This document shows positions 34,425 through 44,005 of a DNA stretch of 64,000 bases, one piece after another. Origin of the DNA: Trinickia fusca (GTDB lineage Bacteria > Pseudomonadota > Gammaproteobacteria > Burkholderiales > Burkholderiaceae); contig NZ_RBZV01000004.1 of NCBI RefSeq assembly GCF_003628145.1, positions 296,998-360,997 of the forward strand, written 5' to 3'. How positions within the stretch are numbered: the first letter of the stretch is position 1; each line of letters starts with the position of its first letter. Under the pieces are notes generated by a model. That model was not told the DNA's origin. It searched no databases and saw nothing but the letters and a program-made list of their open reading frames with translations. A program made the translations under genes and the position numbers.

Positions 34425-35300
34425 GTGGATTGGGACGACACCCGCATCTTCCTCGCCGTGCAACGCGAGAGAACGCTCAGAGGCGCCGCAAAGACGCTCG
34501 ACCTGGACCAGGCAACGGTAGGCAGGCGCATTGCCGCGCTTGAACGCTCGTTGTCCGCGACGCTGTTTCTGCGTACCTCGGACGGCTACGTGCTGACGCC
34601 TGCTGGCGAACTCGCGCTCAAGGCGGCGGAAAAGATGGAGCATGCAGCGCATGAACTCGTGCGTCACACGCACGGGGTCGACACGCGGCTTGAAGGCGAC
34701 GTGCGGGTCACGACCACCGACTCGATCGCGCAGGAGTTCCTGATTCCCGCCATCGTTCGTCTGCACGCCAAACATCCCGACGTGCGAGTCCTGTTGAGCA
34801 CGTCGACGCAGACGCTGAACCTCGCGAAGCGCGAAGCCGACATCGCGGTGCGAACGATCAAACCCGAGAATCCCGATCTGATCGCCCGTCGCCTCGCGCG
34901 ATGGCCAATGGGGCTCTTCGCGTCGAAGGGCTACCTCAAGAAGCGCGGCGAACCGAATCCGGGAACGGCCTTCGCCGGTCACGATATCGTCCTGTATCAC
35001 TCATACATGCCGGGGAGCGGCAACCGCGCACCGACACTCGCCGGCGAGCCGATCCATGCCGGTCGGATCGTGTCGGCCGTCAACTCGAATCTGATGCTGC
35101 GCTCGCAGATCAAGGCCGGCCTCGGTCTCGGGGAAATTCCGGTCCTGCTTGGCGAACGGGATGGGCTCGTGCGCGTGTGGCCCGAGCGCACACGCGCGGA
35201 GCTCTACGAAGTATGGCTCGTCACACACCAGGATCTACGCCACACCACGCGGATCAGGGCGATGATCGATGAGATCGTGCAGGCATTCGAATGCCAATGA
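34425..35300 (+). CDS. LysR-family transcriptional regulator
   Basis: 291 residues from the GTG at 34425, which has GGAG 8 bases upstream and gives the usual family length. The open frame to 34287 would run through the operator. N-terminal winged HTH (DDTRIFLAVQ...GAAKTLDLDQATVGRRIAALE), then the substrate-binding domain. The divergent quinone oxidoreductase gene is the likely target; the inducer is unknown. Confidence 0.88.
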   Translation: MDWDDTRIFLAVQRERTLRGAAKTLDLDQATVGRRIAALERSLSATLFLRTSDGYVLTPAGELALKAAEKMEHAAHELVRHTHGVDTRLEGDVRVTTTDSIAQEFLIPAIVRLHAKHPDVRVLLSTSTQTLNLAKREADIAVRTIKPENPDLIARRLARWPMGLFASKGYLKKRGEPNPGTAFAGHDIVLYHSYMPGSGNRAPTLAGEPIHAGRIVSAVNSNLMLRSQIKAGLGLGEIPVLLGERDGLVRVWPERTRAELYEVWLVTHQDLRHTTRIRAMIDEIVQAFECQ

Positions 35301-35306
35301 GCCCAC

Positions 35307-36038
35307 TTACATCTGTTTGAACAACCCCACGTAAGCGCGGCTCACGGGCAAGACATCGGTATGTCCGCGCAGATGAATGCGCAGCCTGCCGAGCAGATCA
35401 CGCTCGACGCGATCGATCGCCGCATACGCGACGATCACGCCGCGATGCACCTGCGCAAAGCGCTCGGCGTCGAGACGCGGCAACAGCTCCTTCAATGGGG
35501 TGCGAATCACGTGGCGCTGCTGCGCCGTGATCACCTCGGTGTATTTGTCCGTCGATTGAAAGTACAACACGTCATCGATCGACACGAGCCGCGTCGTGTC
35601 CTTCAAACCCACCGTCAGCCAACGTATCGGCGCCGTCTCCCTGGCCTCGCACGCGGCCGCCAGCGTCGCCGCATCGGGTGGCGTCCAGCCGCCGCGCTGC
35701 AACTTGGCAATGCAGCGCTGCAGCCGCTCGTCGCTGATCGGCTTAAGCAGATAGTCGAGTGCCGACGCTTCGAACGCTTGCACGGCGTACTCGTCGTAAG
35801 CGGTCACGAACACCACGCGCACATAGGGCGCGAGGCTCGCTAGCTTGAGCCCATCGATGCCGGGCATGCGGATGTCGAGGAACGCAACGTCGGGCCGCTT
35901 CGCGCCCAACTCGGCCAGCGCATCGATGCCGTTGCGCGGCTGCCCAACGATCTCGAGTTCGGGCCACAGACGAGACAGCCTCGAGGCGAGTTCGGCCGAG
36001 AGATTCGGTTCGTCGTCGGCAATGAGGGCAGTCGGCAT
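35307..36038 (-). CDS. LytTR-family response regulator
   Basis: 243 residues: receiver domain (DDEPN acidic pair, phospho-acceptor Asp in VAFLDIRMPGIDG near residue 58) and a C-terminal LytTR DNA-binding domain (DVLYFQSTDKYTEV, RVERDLLGRLRIHLRG). It belongs with the LytS-type kinase encoded at 37838-38911, from which it is separated by an IS605-type element. Its ribosome site (GGAGG, 8 bases before the ATG) lies in or at the IS terminus. The two-component pair has no adjacent target gene that can be named. Confidence 0.92.
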   Translation of the reverse strand: MPTALIADDEPNLSAELASRLSRLWPELEIVGQPRNGIDALAELGAKRPDVAFLDIRMPGIDGLKLASLAPYVRVVFVTAYDEYAVQAFEASALDYLLKPISDERLQRCIAKLQRGGWTPPDAATLAAACEARETAPIRWLTVGLKDTTRLVSIDDVLYFQSTDKYTEVITAQQRHVIRTPLKELLPRLDAERFAQVHRGVIVAYAAIDRVERDLLGRLRIHLRGHTDVLPVSRAYVGLFKQM

Positions 36039-36051
36039 ATTGACTTCCTCC

Positions 36052-36067
36052 CCGGCCTAAAGGCCGG
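36052..36067. repeat. Right-end hairpin of the IS605-like element
   Basis: Perfect 6-base stem CCGGCC-TAAA-GGCCGG; it contains the tnpB stop codon and lies 14 bases from the response-regulator start. In TnpB systems the guide-RNA scaffold ends here. Confidence 0.7.
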
Positions 36068-37331
36068 AGATTCCTACGGCGCTCATCGCGGCATCGAGCC
36101 GGGATGAGTCGCTTCGGTGGGTTCCTGCTGCTGGCGACCCTACTGCGTCACTCACTTTGCCCCGAAGGAAATCCCCTTGGGGGACACAGGCGAACCGGGC
36201 GTGTCCCGCCCTTAAAACGTTGATTGCGCCGACTACATCGGCGTTTTCCTCGTAGCCGCACCGGACACACGCGAACAGCGCTTGCGTCTTGCGGTTTTCC
36301 TTCGATACGTACCCGCAGCACGGACAGGTGCGGCTCGTGTTCTGCGGCGGCACGGCGATGAGATAGCCGCCGTTCCACGCCAGCTTGTAATCCAGTTGAC
36401 GGCGGAACTCGAACCAGCCCTGATCGAGAATGGATTTATTCAGGCCGGTCTTGGCTCGAACGTTCTTCCCAGGCGCATCGGTTGTGCCCGCTGCCGACTT
36501 GGACATGTTGCGCACCTGCAAGTCCTCGATACACACCATCGCGTGGTTTTGGCTGATCGCGGTTGAGCTCTTGTGCAGGTAGTCGCGGCGGGCGTTACCG
36601 ATCCGGGCATGGATACGCTGGACTCGGGCTTGCGCCTTTTTCCAGTTGTTGCTGAACTTGGTCTTGCGACTCATCGCCTGCTGCGCTTTACGCAGAGCAG
36701 TTTCTTGCCGCTTGAAGCTGTCGAGCGGCGCGTAGAAACTGCCGTCCGAGAGCGTGGCGAAACGAGCCACGCCCATGTCGATGCCGACCGCGCTCGTGGC
36801 CTGAGGCACGGACGGCTCAACTTCGCGTTCGGTCTGGATCGAGACGAACCACCTGCCGCACGACTGGCTGACGGTGATGTTCTTCACCGCGCCGAGCACG
36901 TCCCGGCTGTTCCGGTAGCGCAGCCATCCGAGCTTGGGCAGGAATAGTCGGCTGTTGGCCTGATCGAGCTTGATCTGCTTGGGGTCTGGATAGCGAAAGC
37001 TGTCGCCCTGGCCTTTCCTCTTGAAGCGCGGGAAGTCGGCCCGTTTGGCGAAGAAATTGGCATAGGCCCGCTCCAGGTCCTTGAGCGTCTGTTGCAGCGG
37101 ATGCACGGGCGCATCGGCCAGCCACGGTGTTTCCGCGCCATTGCGCCATGCCGTGAGTTCCTTGCACAGGCCTGCGTAGCCGAGTTTCTTCCCGCCTTGC
37201 TCGTACCTCGCCTTCTGCAACGCCAGCGCCTTGTTGAAGACGAACCGGCACGAGCCAGCAAAGCGGCGCATGTTGCGCTGCTGTTCGCCGGTCGGCATCA
37301 GTTCGTATTTGAAGGCTTGAAGACGTTGCAT
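36057..37331 (-). CDS. tnpB: TnpB RNA-guided nuclease of IS605-like element
   Basis: 424 residues. N-terminal helix-turn-helix domain, RuvC-like triad D185 (VGIDMGVARF), E269 (CIEDLQVRN) and D365 (NADVVGAINVL), and a zinc finger CPCC...CVRC (Cys 336, 339, 355, 358). All catalytic landmarks are intact, so the protein should be an active omega-RNA-guided DNA nuclease that maintains the element. The guide RNA is expected from the 3' part of the gene and its right end, with the guide taken from the flanking response-regulator sequence. Confidence 0.92.
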   Translation of the reverse strand: MQRLQAFKYELMPTGEQQRNMRRFAGSCRFVFNKALALQKARYEQGGKKLGYAGLCKELTAWRNGAETPWLADAPVHPLQQTLKDLERAYANFFAKRADFPRFKRKGQGDSFRYPDPKQIKLDQANSRLFLPKLGWLRYRNSRDVLGAVKNITVSQSCGRWFVSIQTEREVEPSVPQATSAVGIDMGVARFATLSDGSFYAPLDSFKRQETALRKAQQAMSRKTKFSNNWKKAQARVQRIHARIGNARRDYLHKSSTAISQNHAMVCIEDLQVRNMSKSAAGTTDAPGKNVRAKTGLNKSILDQGWFEFRRQLDYKLAWNGGYLIAVPPQNTSRTCPCCGYVSKENRKTQALFACVRCGYEENADVVGAINVLRAGHARFACVPQGDFLRGKVSDAVGSPAAGTHRSDSSRLDAAMSAVGISGL

Positions 37332-37353
37332 GGCTCAATCATACTCTTGGTCT

Positions 37354-37767
37354 ATGAGCAACGACAACGATATTCGGCACGGACGGCACTGTGTTTTTAA
37401 GATGCATGTCCATTTGGTCTTCGTAGCGAAATACCGCCGTAGGGTATTCGATGGGGACGCTATCGGGCGACTTCGAGCCATCTTCGCCAAGGTCTGCGCC
37501 GACTTCGAGGCCGACCTGATCGAGATGGACGGCGAGGACGATTACGTGCACCTACTGGTGGAATACCCGCCCAAGGTGGCCGTCTCGAATCTGGTAAACA
37601 GCCTCAAGGGCGTATCGAGCCGCCTGCTGCGCAGGGAGCGGCCCGACATCCAGAAACGTTACTGGAAGGGCGCCCTGTGGTCGCCGTCCTACTTCGCCTC
37701 ATCTTGCGGGGGCGCACCAATTTCCATCGTGCGGCAGTACATCGAGCAACAGCAAACGCCACATTGA
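37354..37767 (+). CDS. tnpA: TnpA Y1 HUH transposase (IS200/IS605)
   Basis: 137 residues from the ATG at 37354. HUH motif HVHLVF (His 18 and 20), and the catalytic Tyr is probably Y129 in RQYIEQQ. FKMHVHLVFVAKYRR is the typical family opening. Full length and uninterrupted. It cuts and joins single-strand element ends at subterminal hairpins. Divergent from tnpB with 22 bases between the starts. Confidence 0.92.
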   Translation: MSNDNDIRHGRHCVFKMHVHLVFVAKYRRRVFDGDAIGRLRAIFAKVCADFEADLIEMDGEDDYVHLLVEYPPKVAVSNLVNSLKGVSSRLLRRERPDIQKRYWKGALWSPSYFASSCGGAPISIVRQYIEQQQTPH

Positions 37768-37772
37768 ACGAA

Positions 37773-37789
37773 GGACGGCTACGCCGTCC
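37773..37789. terminator. Hairpin after tnpA
   Basis: GGACGGC-TAC-GCCGTCC, 7-base perfect stem 6 bases after the tnpA stop; may limit read-through into the antisense strand of the kinase gene. Confidence 0.45.
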
Positions 37790-37800
37790 GCGCTATCCTT

Positions 37801-37821
37801 CCCCGCCCTGAAAGGACGGGG
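37801..37821. repeat. Left-end hairpin of the IS605-like element
   Basis: CCCCGCCC-TGAAA-GGACGGGG: an imperfect stem with one mismatch, about 16 bases from the histidine kinase stop codon. Confidence 0.65.
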
Positions 37822-37837
37822 CTTGCCGCGCAACGGG

Positions 37838-38911
37838 TCAGCGAATCGGAATCAGCAGCGTCGCGGTCACGCCCCGCGTGGCGTCGGCGTTCGCGCCGAT
37901 CGACAGTTGGCCTTCGGCGCCATAAAGGCTCTGCATGCGCTCGCGCACGTTCGCGAGCCCGACGCCGCCGTGCACCTTCGTACTGTTGCCCAGGCCGACG
38001 CCCGTGTCGCTGACATCGAGGCGCAGCATCTGGTCCTCGCAGCGGGCCGCGATACGAATCTGGCCACCCTCGAGCGAGGGCTCGATACCATGCAGCAACG
38101 CATTCTCGACGAGCGGCTGCAGCAGCAACGGCACAAATGGCCGTTCACGCACCGATGAAGGCACGTCGATGGCGTATGAGAGCCGATCGCCGAGCCGGAT
38201 CGACGCGATACGCAGCAACGCCTCGACGAGCGCGAGCTCCTCATCGAGCGTCGACGTAGGCTTGCGCGTACGTGCGAGGCTTGCGCGCAAATAGCAGTTC
38301 AAGTTCTCGAGCATCATTGACGCCCGCGCAGGATCACGCTCGATCAAGCTCTGTACGTTCGCGAGCGTGTTGAACAGAAAGTGCGGCTCGATCTGTGCCT
38401 GCAGCAAGGCCAGGCGCGCGGCCGTCTCCGACTGGCGCAGCTCGGCTGCCTCGCGGCGCTGCCGTTCGAGCGTCGCGCGCATGCGGAACCACTGCACGAG
38501 CACGGACAGGAACACGGATATGGCGGCGGATATCAGGAACGACGGCGAGAGGGACAACCATACGTCAAGGGCCGTCTTGCCGATCAACTCTGGCACGTAC
38601 CCGACCGTCCGCGCGGCAAACTCGACGCCCATCATGACACTGATGGGTGTGACCACCAGCGCCTTCGTCAACAGTCGCAGCCGGCCCGGCACGATCCGGT
38701 CGGCCAGCAAGCTCAGCAGGCAGGCGGGGACACCGATGCCATTCGATGTGACCAAATACACCCTCAATGGAGCGTCGCGAATCGACACCCAGAACGCGAG
38801 GCCGACGAGGCAGTTGAAGGCGATGAGCGCCAGCACGGACAACGGTATGCGGGCGCGTCCACGCCGCAAGCCTTGGTAGTACAAAATCAGGGAATCAGGT
38901 TTGCTCGACAT
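37838..38911 (-). CDS. LytS/AlgZ-type sensor histidine kinase
   Basis: About 357 residues. Four hydrophobic segments in the first half, a coiled coil (about 140-170), the His_kinase phosphorylation site QIEPHFLFNTLANVQ and an ATPase domain with LLLQPLVENALLHG and DTGVGLGN. It partners with the LytTR regulator at 35307-36038, which must originally have followed directly; an IS605-like element now lies between. The frame reaches 38977; the ATG at 38911 starts before the first membrane segment and has a weak GAGG. Stimulus unknown. Confidence 0.88.
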   Translation of the reverse strand: MSSKPDSLILYYQGLRRGRARIPLSVLALIAFNCLVGLAFWVSIRDAPLRVYLVTSNGIGVPACLLSLLADRIVPGRLRLLTKALVVTPISVMMGVEFAARTVGYVPELIGKTALDVWLSLSPSFLISAAISVFLSVLVQWFRMRATLERQRREAAELRQSETAARLALLQAQIEPHFLFNTLANVQSLIERDPARASMMLENLNCYLRASLARTRKPTSTLDEELALVEALLRIASIRLGDRLSYAIDVPSSVRERPFVPLLLQPLVENALLHGIEPSLEGGQIRIAARCEDQMLRLDVSDTGVGLGNSTKVHGGVGLANVRERMQSLYGAEGQLSIGANADATRGVTATLLIPIR

Positions 38912-39063
38912 GGCCTCGGGAGAACCTGTCATACGACGAACGGGGTGTCCCGACTGTACCCCATGCAACCAAGCCATAGCGTGCGGCGCGATGAACCGCG
39001 AAATGCTGCGACCAGATGAAGCCAGAGCCGATGAAACGCCGCACGTGCCACGTTAAAGCAACA

Positions 39064-39603
39064 TCACAGCTGCTTGTGGAAGAACGTCGTACCGCCCAGC
39101 GTGCCGTCGGGCTTCAGCGCGTAATTGGGTATGTCGCCGACGCGCTGCCAGCCCGCGCGCGCATACAAGCGCTCAGCGTCACCGCCGGTTACCGTATCGA
39201 GCACGAGCACGCTCTTGTTCTCCTCACGCGCAGCGCCATCGATCGCAGCCATCAAGCGTTGAGCCACGCCGCGCCGCCGCGCATCGCGATGCACGAGCAC
39301 CTTCTCCACGTCGGCACGGTGCGGTTGATTCTGGGGCATCGCCATCACGAGCTGGACGGTGCCGACGATGCGCCCGTTCGGCTCTTGCGCGACGAGCAAC
39401 ACCCGCTCGCCGCGCGCCACCCCTTCGGCCACGTTTCGCCAGAACGCGAGGGCGGTCTCGCGCGCGATCGGCAGCACGAAACTCACTCCTGCGCCGCCTT
39501 CGACGCAATCGATGAGCACGTCGGCCAGCCCTTCGACGGCCGCCGCCGCTTCCGCGCCGCTGAGGCGCCGCACGGTCACACTGTCGATCGTTTGCGAATC
39601 CAT
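39064..39603 (-). CDS. GNAT-family N-acetyltransferase
   Basis: 179 residues with the acetyl-CoA motif A segment VLVHRDARRRGVAQRLM and motif B tail LYARAGWQRVGDIPNYAL. Substrate unknown; the form resembles small-molecule or antibiotic acetyltransferases. It lies 28 bases after the ABC exporter operon and may be read with it or from its own promoter at the palindrome 39614-39625. The ATG at 39603 begins the conserved domain. Confidence 0.85.
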   Translation of the reverse strand: MDSQTIDSVTVRRLSGAEAAAAVEGLADVLIDCVEGGAGVSFVLPIARETALAFWRNVAEGVARGERVLLVAQEPNGRIVGTVQLVMAMPQNQPHRADVEKVLVHRDARRRGVAQRLMAAIDGAAREENKSVLVLDTVTGGDAERLYARAGWQRVGDIPNYALKPDGTLGGTTFFHKQL

Positions 39604-39613
39604 TCCTTTACCC

Positions 39614-39625
39614 GTTACTAGTAAC
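39614..39625. promoter_or_regulatory. Palindrome between exporter operon and GNAT gene
   Basis: GTTACTAGTAAC, a perfect 12-base palindrome in the 28-base gap, followed by a related half-site CAGTGAC. Possible operator for the GNAT gene. Confidence 0.35.
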
Positions 39626-39631
39626 CAGTGA

Positions 39632-40810
39632 CTAATTGGCACGCAATGCCGTGGCGATCGGCAAGCGCGCCGCGCGCACGGCCGGCAGCAGACCGCCGAG
39701 CATGCCGACCACGCAGGCGACGAACACCCCCGATACAAGCAGCGAGGCCGTGACCGTCAAGTGAAACACCACCTGCGTGAAGTTCGAGCCCAGCGTATTG
39801 AGGGTGTTGCCGTTAAAGCCGAGCCATGCCGCGATCGAACCGACCACGCTGCCGATCAACGCGAGCAGCAGCGATTCGACGAGCACCGAGATCACGATCG
39901 GCGCGCCGCCGAAGCCGATAGCGCGCAACGTGGCGATCTCGCGCGTACGCGTGGACACGGCCGTGTACATCGTGTTGACCGCGCCGAAGCACGCGCCCAG
40001 CGCCATGATTCCACCGACAAAATACGCGAGCAAGTTCAAGAGCTTCGACAGATTGCGCGACTGCGACGCGTAGTAGTCGGCCTCGCGCTGCACGCTGACC
40101 TTCAGCGTCGGATCGGTCGTCAGCGCCCCCTTGAAGCTATCGAACGCCGCAGCCGAGTCGAGCATCACCGTCACCGACTGGAACAGGTTGCGGCGATAGG
40201 CCGACAACACGGTCTCGACATCACCTTGCATTTCCGATTCGTGCGCATCGCCGCCGCTCTCGTAGATGCCCACGACGGTCCACTCGGAATCGCGGAACGC
40301 GATATGGCTGCCGAGCTCGAGCCCCTTGAACTGCGTGACGGCCGACTTGCCGACGATGATCTCGCGCACGGCGGGCCGATACATGCGGCCAGCGACCAAG
40401 TGGATCTCGGGGCGCAGCTTCATCGCATTGGGACTGACGCCGCGCAGCGTGACGTTCGCATCGCCGTTGTCCTTCTTCTGCGGCAGCGACACGATGACGA
40501 CGACCTCGGTAGACGCAACCGGGCGGCCGGCAGCATCCTTGTGCACGCCAGGCGCATCGAGGATCGTCTGCGTGTTCTCGCGCGAGATCGTGCTGCCGAG
40601 TTCGGCTTCGGAACCCGCACGCAGCACGATCGCGCGATCCATGCGCGCCGTGCCCTTGAGCGTCTGCGTGAAGCCCTCGGCCATCGCGAGCACCGACACC
40701 ATGACGGCGACCGTCACGGCAATGCCGATGACGATGACCCACGCGATACCGATCCGCTGCGGCAGGCTGCGCAGGTTCATCGACGTGACTGCTACGATTT
40801 GCTTGATCAT
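39632..40810 (-). CDS. MacB/FtsX-type ABC transporter permease
   Basis: 392 residues: one N-terminal membrane helix, a large MacB_PCD periplasmic domain (about 45-255) and three C-terminal helices with the FtsX signature TREIATLRAIGFG. Second permease of the tripartite exporter. The ATG at 40810 overlaps the stop of the first permease; the longer frame to 41008 is shadow. Confidence 0.9.
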   Translation of the reverse strand: MIKQIVAVTSMNLRSLPQRIGIAWVIVIGIAVTVAVMVSVLAMAEGFTQTLKGTARMDRAIVLRAGSEAELGSTISRENTQTILDAPGVHKDAAGRPVASTEVVVIVSLPQKKDNGDANVTLRGVSPNAMKLRPEIHLVAGRMYRPAVREIIVGKSAVTQFKGLELGSHIAFRDSEWTVVGIYESGGDAHESEMQGDVETVLSAYRRNLFQSVTVMLDSAAAFDSFKGALTTDPTLKVSVQREADYYASQSRNLSKLLNLLAYFVGGIMALGACFGAVNTMYTAVSTRTREIATLRAIGFGGAPIVISVLVESLLLALIGSVVGSIAAWLGFNGNTLNTLGSNFTQVVFHLTVTASLLVSGVFVACVVGMLGGLLPAVRAARLPIATALRAN

Positions 40811-41952
40811 GACCGCAGGGCCTCCACAATGACCAACCGTTTGGCGCGCCAGGCCGGTACGAGGCCCGTGGCCGCTGCCAGCAGGATCGCCATCAACAAG
40901 CCTTCGGCAATCACCTTCGGCGGCATTTCGACGACGCCGAGCGTATCCCTGAGCGCTGGGAACAGCAGGTCGGCAATACCGATGCCGAGCACCGCCGCGA
41001 ACACGCACAGCAGCAGCGATTGCAACAGCACGAGCACGAGCACGCGCGTATCGCTGAAGCCGAGCGTCTTCATCACGGCCAGCTGCGGCACCTGCTCGCG
41101 CACGCCCTGCATCACCGTGCTGCCCACCGCGAACAACAGCGCGAAGAACACCGCGAACAGGATGTACGTGACGATCAGGCTGATGTCGCCGATCTGCTTG
41201 AGGAACGACTGCTGGAATTCCTTTTCCGTCTGCGTCTTCGTCTCGTCGGGCGAGTTCGCGAAGCGCTTGTCGATCGCCGCCGCGACCTCGGCCGATTGCC
41301 GCGGATCCTTCAACTGCACCACGTACCAGCCGACTGTGCCTTTGCCGAAGCTGCGCGCTTCGTCGAAGTACTTGTAGTTGAAGTACAGGGCCTCTTCACG
41401 CTGACGATTACCCGGGTCCTGGTAGATGCCGACGATGTCGAAGTCCCAATCGGACGTGCCGTCCGATGCCTTGACCCAGATCGTCGAATGCAACGGCAGG
41501 CGGTCGCCGACCTTCCAGCCGTATTTGTCCGCGAGCGTCTTGCCGACGATGGCGCCCGTGCGCGTCTTCTCGAGCGCCTTCAACTGCTCGGGCGGCACCT
41601 GAAATTCAGGCCGCACGGCGAACGCGCGCTCGGCTTCGACGGGAAACGCCGCAAGCGGGTTCTTCGGATCCTGATAGTACGGACCGAACCACGATTCATG
41701 CGAGACGCGCTCGACGCCCGGGATCGATTCGATCTGCGTCAGATCGGCGAGCGGCAGCGACTCGGTGAGCGAGATACGGTTCGTCACGATGAGCCGGTTG
41801 ACGTTGGAGCGCTCGATCGTCTGCTGAAATGCCGCATTGATCCCTTGCAGCATGCCGAACAGCAGGAACGCAATCACGATCGAGAGCAGCGAAAGCGACG
41901 TGCGCAACTTCTTGCGCCATAACATCGCCCACATCAGGGGTATGTATTTCAT
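40807..41952 (-). CDS. MacB/FtsX-type ABC transporter permease
   Basis: 381 residues with the same four-helix MacB-like layout and VPQLAVMKTLGFSDTRV (FtsX motif). It pairs with the downstream permease, forming a heterodimer that uses periplasmic conformational change to push substrate through the OMF. Sits 16 bases after the ATPase gene. Confidence 0.9.
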   Translation of the reverse strand: MKYIPLMWAMLWRKKLRTSLSLLSIVIAFLLFGMLQGINAAFQQTIERSNVNRLIVTNRISLTESLPLADLTQIESIPGVERVSHESWFGPYYQDPKNPLAAFPVEAERAFAVRPEFQVPPEQLKALEKTRTGAIVGKTLADKYGWKVGDRLPLHSTIWVKASDGTSDWDFDIVGIYQDPGNRQREEALYFNYKYFDEARSFGKGTVGWYVVQLKDPRQSAEVAAAIDKRFANSPDETKTQTEKEFQQSFLKQIGDISLIVTYILFAVFFALLFAVGSTVMQGVREQVPQLAVMKTLGFSDTRVLVLVLLQSLLLCVFAAVLGIGIADLLFPALRDTLGVVEMPPKVIAEGLLMAILLAAATGLVPAWRAKRLVIVEALRS

Positions 41953-41968
41953 GCGTGCGCTCCGCTTC

Positions 41969-42664
<696 letters not shown>

Positions 42665-42696
42665 TGCATCACTCCTCGTTCAGCCTTCTAATTCGT

Positions 42697-43959
42697 TTAT
42701 CGATCGACCACTTTCACATGGGTGCCATCGGCGAGCTTGGCGAAATCGCCGACTGCCACCCGCTCGCCCGCATTCAGGCCGGCCAGGATGGTCTGCCCGT
42801 CGTCGTTGCGCGCGCCGAGCTTGACCGCGCGGCGTTCGAGCGTGTCATCGTGCAACACGAATACGGTCCCCGTATTCGAGCCGGCCGCCCCGCCCACCTG
42901 CACGGCCTCCGGCGGCAGCAGGACACCGCCGCCCGCCGAGTGCGCTGCGCCTTGCGCACCCTGCGCATCGCTGAGGAACGACACGCGCGCGCCCATCTCG
43001 GGCAGGATGCGCGGGTCGCGCGACTTGAAGCCCACGCGCACCTTCACGGTCGCCTTGCTGCGGTCGGCCGTCGGTATCACCGCGATCACGTAGGCCGGGA
43101 TCTGCCAGTCCGGATACGCATTGAGCTTCAGGACGGCGGGCCCTTGCGTGCGCACGCGGCTGATGAAGTTTTCGCTGACGTCCACTTCGACTTCGAGCGA
43201 ATCCATGTCGACCAGCGTGCAGATGCCGCTACGCGTGAAGCCGCCACCCTGCGACAGCGGCGACACGATTTCACCGGGCTGCGCGTTCTTGGTCGTGACG
43301 ACGCCCGTAAACGGCGCGCGCACGACGGTGTCGTTATAGTCGCGCTGTGCGACTTCGAGTGCCGCACGCCGCACGGCGAGATTGCCTTCGGCGACCAACA
43401 GATCGGTTTGCCTCGCGTCGTAGGCGGACTTGCTCGCTTCAAGCGCCGCCGTGCTGATCACGCCTGTCGCCGCGAGTTTCTTGTCGCGCGCATACGTCGG
43501 CGCGATGTCTTCTGCCGCGGCCTTCGCCTGAGCCAGCGTGCCCTCCGCCTGCTGGACGCCGGCCTTCGCTTCGAGCAACGACGCGGACGCATTCGTATCG
43601 TCGAGCTTGGCCACGACGTCGCCTTCCTTGACGTGCTGTCCCTCCTCGATGAACAGCTGCTCGAGCTTGCCCGTGATCTTCGCCGACACCGTGGCTTGCC
43701 GGCGCGCCACCACGTAGCCCGACGCATCGAGCATCGAGGCGCCGCCCTGCACGCCCGAGCTCGAAGGCAGCGCGCGTGCCACGGCCACTTTGACCTCGGG
43801 CGCGGCCGAACGCGTCCAGAAGAATGCGCCCAAGCCCAACACGATCAGCAGGCCCAGCAAGCCTGCGATCCACCACGAGCGATGACCGGTCTGCGTATCG
43901 GCGGGCCGTTGCCCCCGGTCGATACGTAATTCGCGCAGCAAGTCGGATTTGTCCGTCAT
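42697..43959 (-). CDS. MacA-type membrane fusion protein
   Basis: 420 residues: a single membrane anchor (about 28-48), lipoyl halves (SGYVVARRQATVSAKITGKL and VVRAPFTGVVTTKNAQPGEIV), a coiled-coil hairpin and beta domains. Adaptor between the ABC permeases and the NodT-type outer-membrane factor. The ATG at 43959 is preferred; upstream residues of the frame overlap the OMF gene. It overlaps or abuts the OMF stop at 44006 with a 46-base gap. Confidence 0.9.
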   Translation of the reverse strand: MTDKSDLLRELRIDRGQRPADTQTGHRSWWIAGLLGLLIVLGLGAFFWTRSAAPEVKVAVARALPSSSGVQGGASMLDASGYVVARRQATVSAKITGKLEQLFIEEGQHVKEGDVVAKLDDTNASASLLEAKAGVQQAEGTLAQAKAAAEDIAPTYARDKKLAATGVISTAALEASKSAYDARQTDLLVAEGNLAVRRAALEVAQRDYNDTVVRAPFTGVVTTKNAQPGEIVSPLSQGGGFTRSGICTLVDMDSLEVEVDVSENFISRVRTQGPAVLKLNAYPDWQIPAYVIAVIPTADRSKATVKVRVGFKSRDPRILPEMGARVSFLSDAQGAQGAAHSAGGGVLLPPEAVQVGGAAGSNTGTVFVLHDDTLERRAVKLGARNDDGQTILAGLNAGERVAVGDFAKLADGTHVKVVDR

Positions 43960-44005
43960 GAAAGGAATTCCGCGAAATCGAAAAGAGTTGGTGGGCCTGG
44001 CCCGC

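Larger units (their letters stand above)
36042..37828. mobile_element. IS200/IS605-family element (IS605-like, tnpA and tnpB divergent)
   Basis: About 1.8 kb with an intact HUH transposase gene and an intact tnpB, transcribed away from each other. Subterminal hairpins are present at both ends: CCGGCC-TAAA-GGCCGG (36052-36067) and CCCCG...CGGGG (37801-37821, one mismatch). There are no inverted-repeat ends or target duplication, as expected for single-strand transposition. Exact ends cannot be fixed without an empty site; the given limits are estimates. It sits between a histidine kinase gene and its response regulator gene. Confidence 0.85.

Noticed and set aside
37867-38977. Extension of the histidine kinase to 38977
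   Set aside because: The added residues are not hydrophobic or conserved; the ATG at 38911 precedes the first membrane segment.
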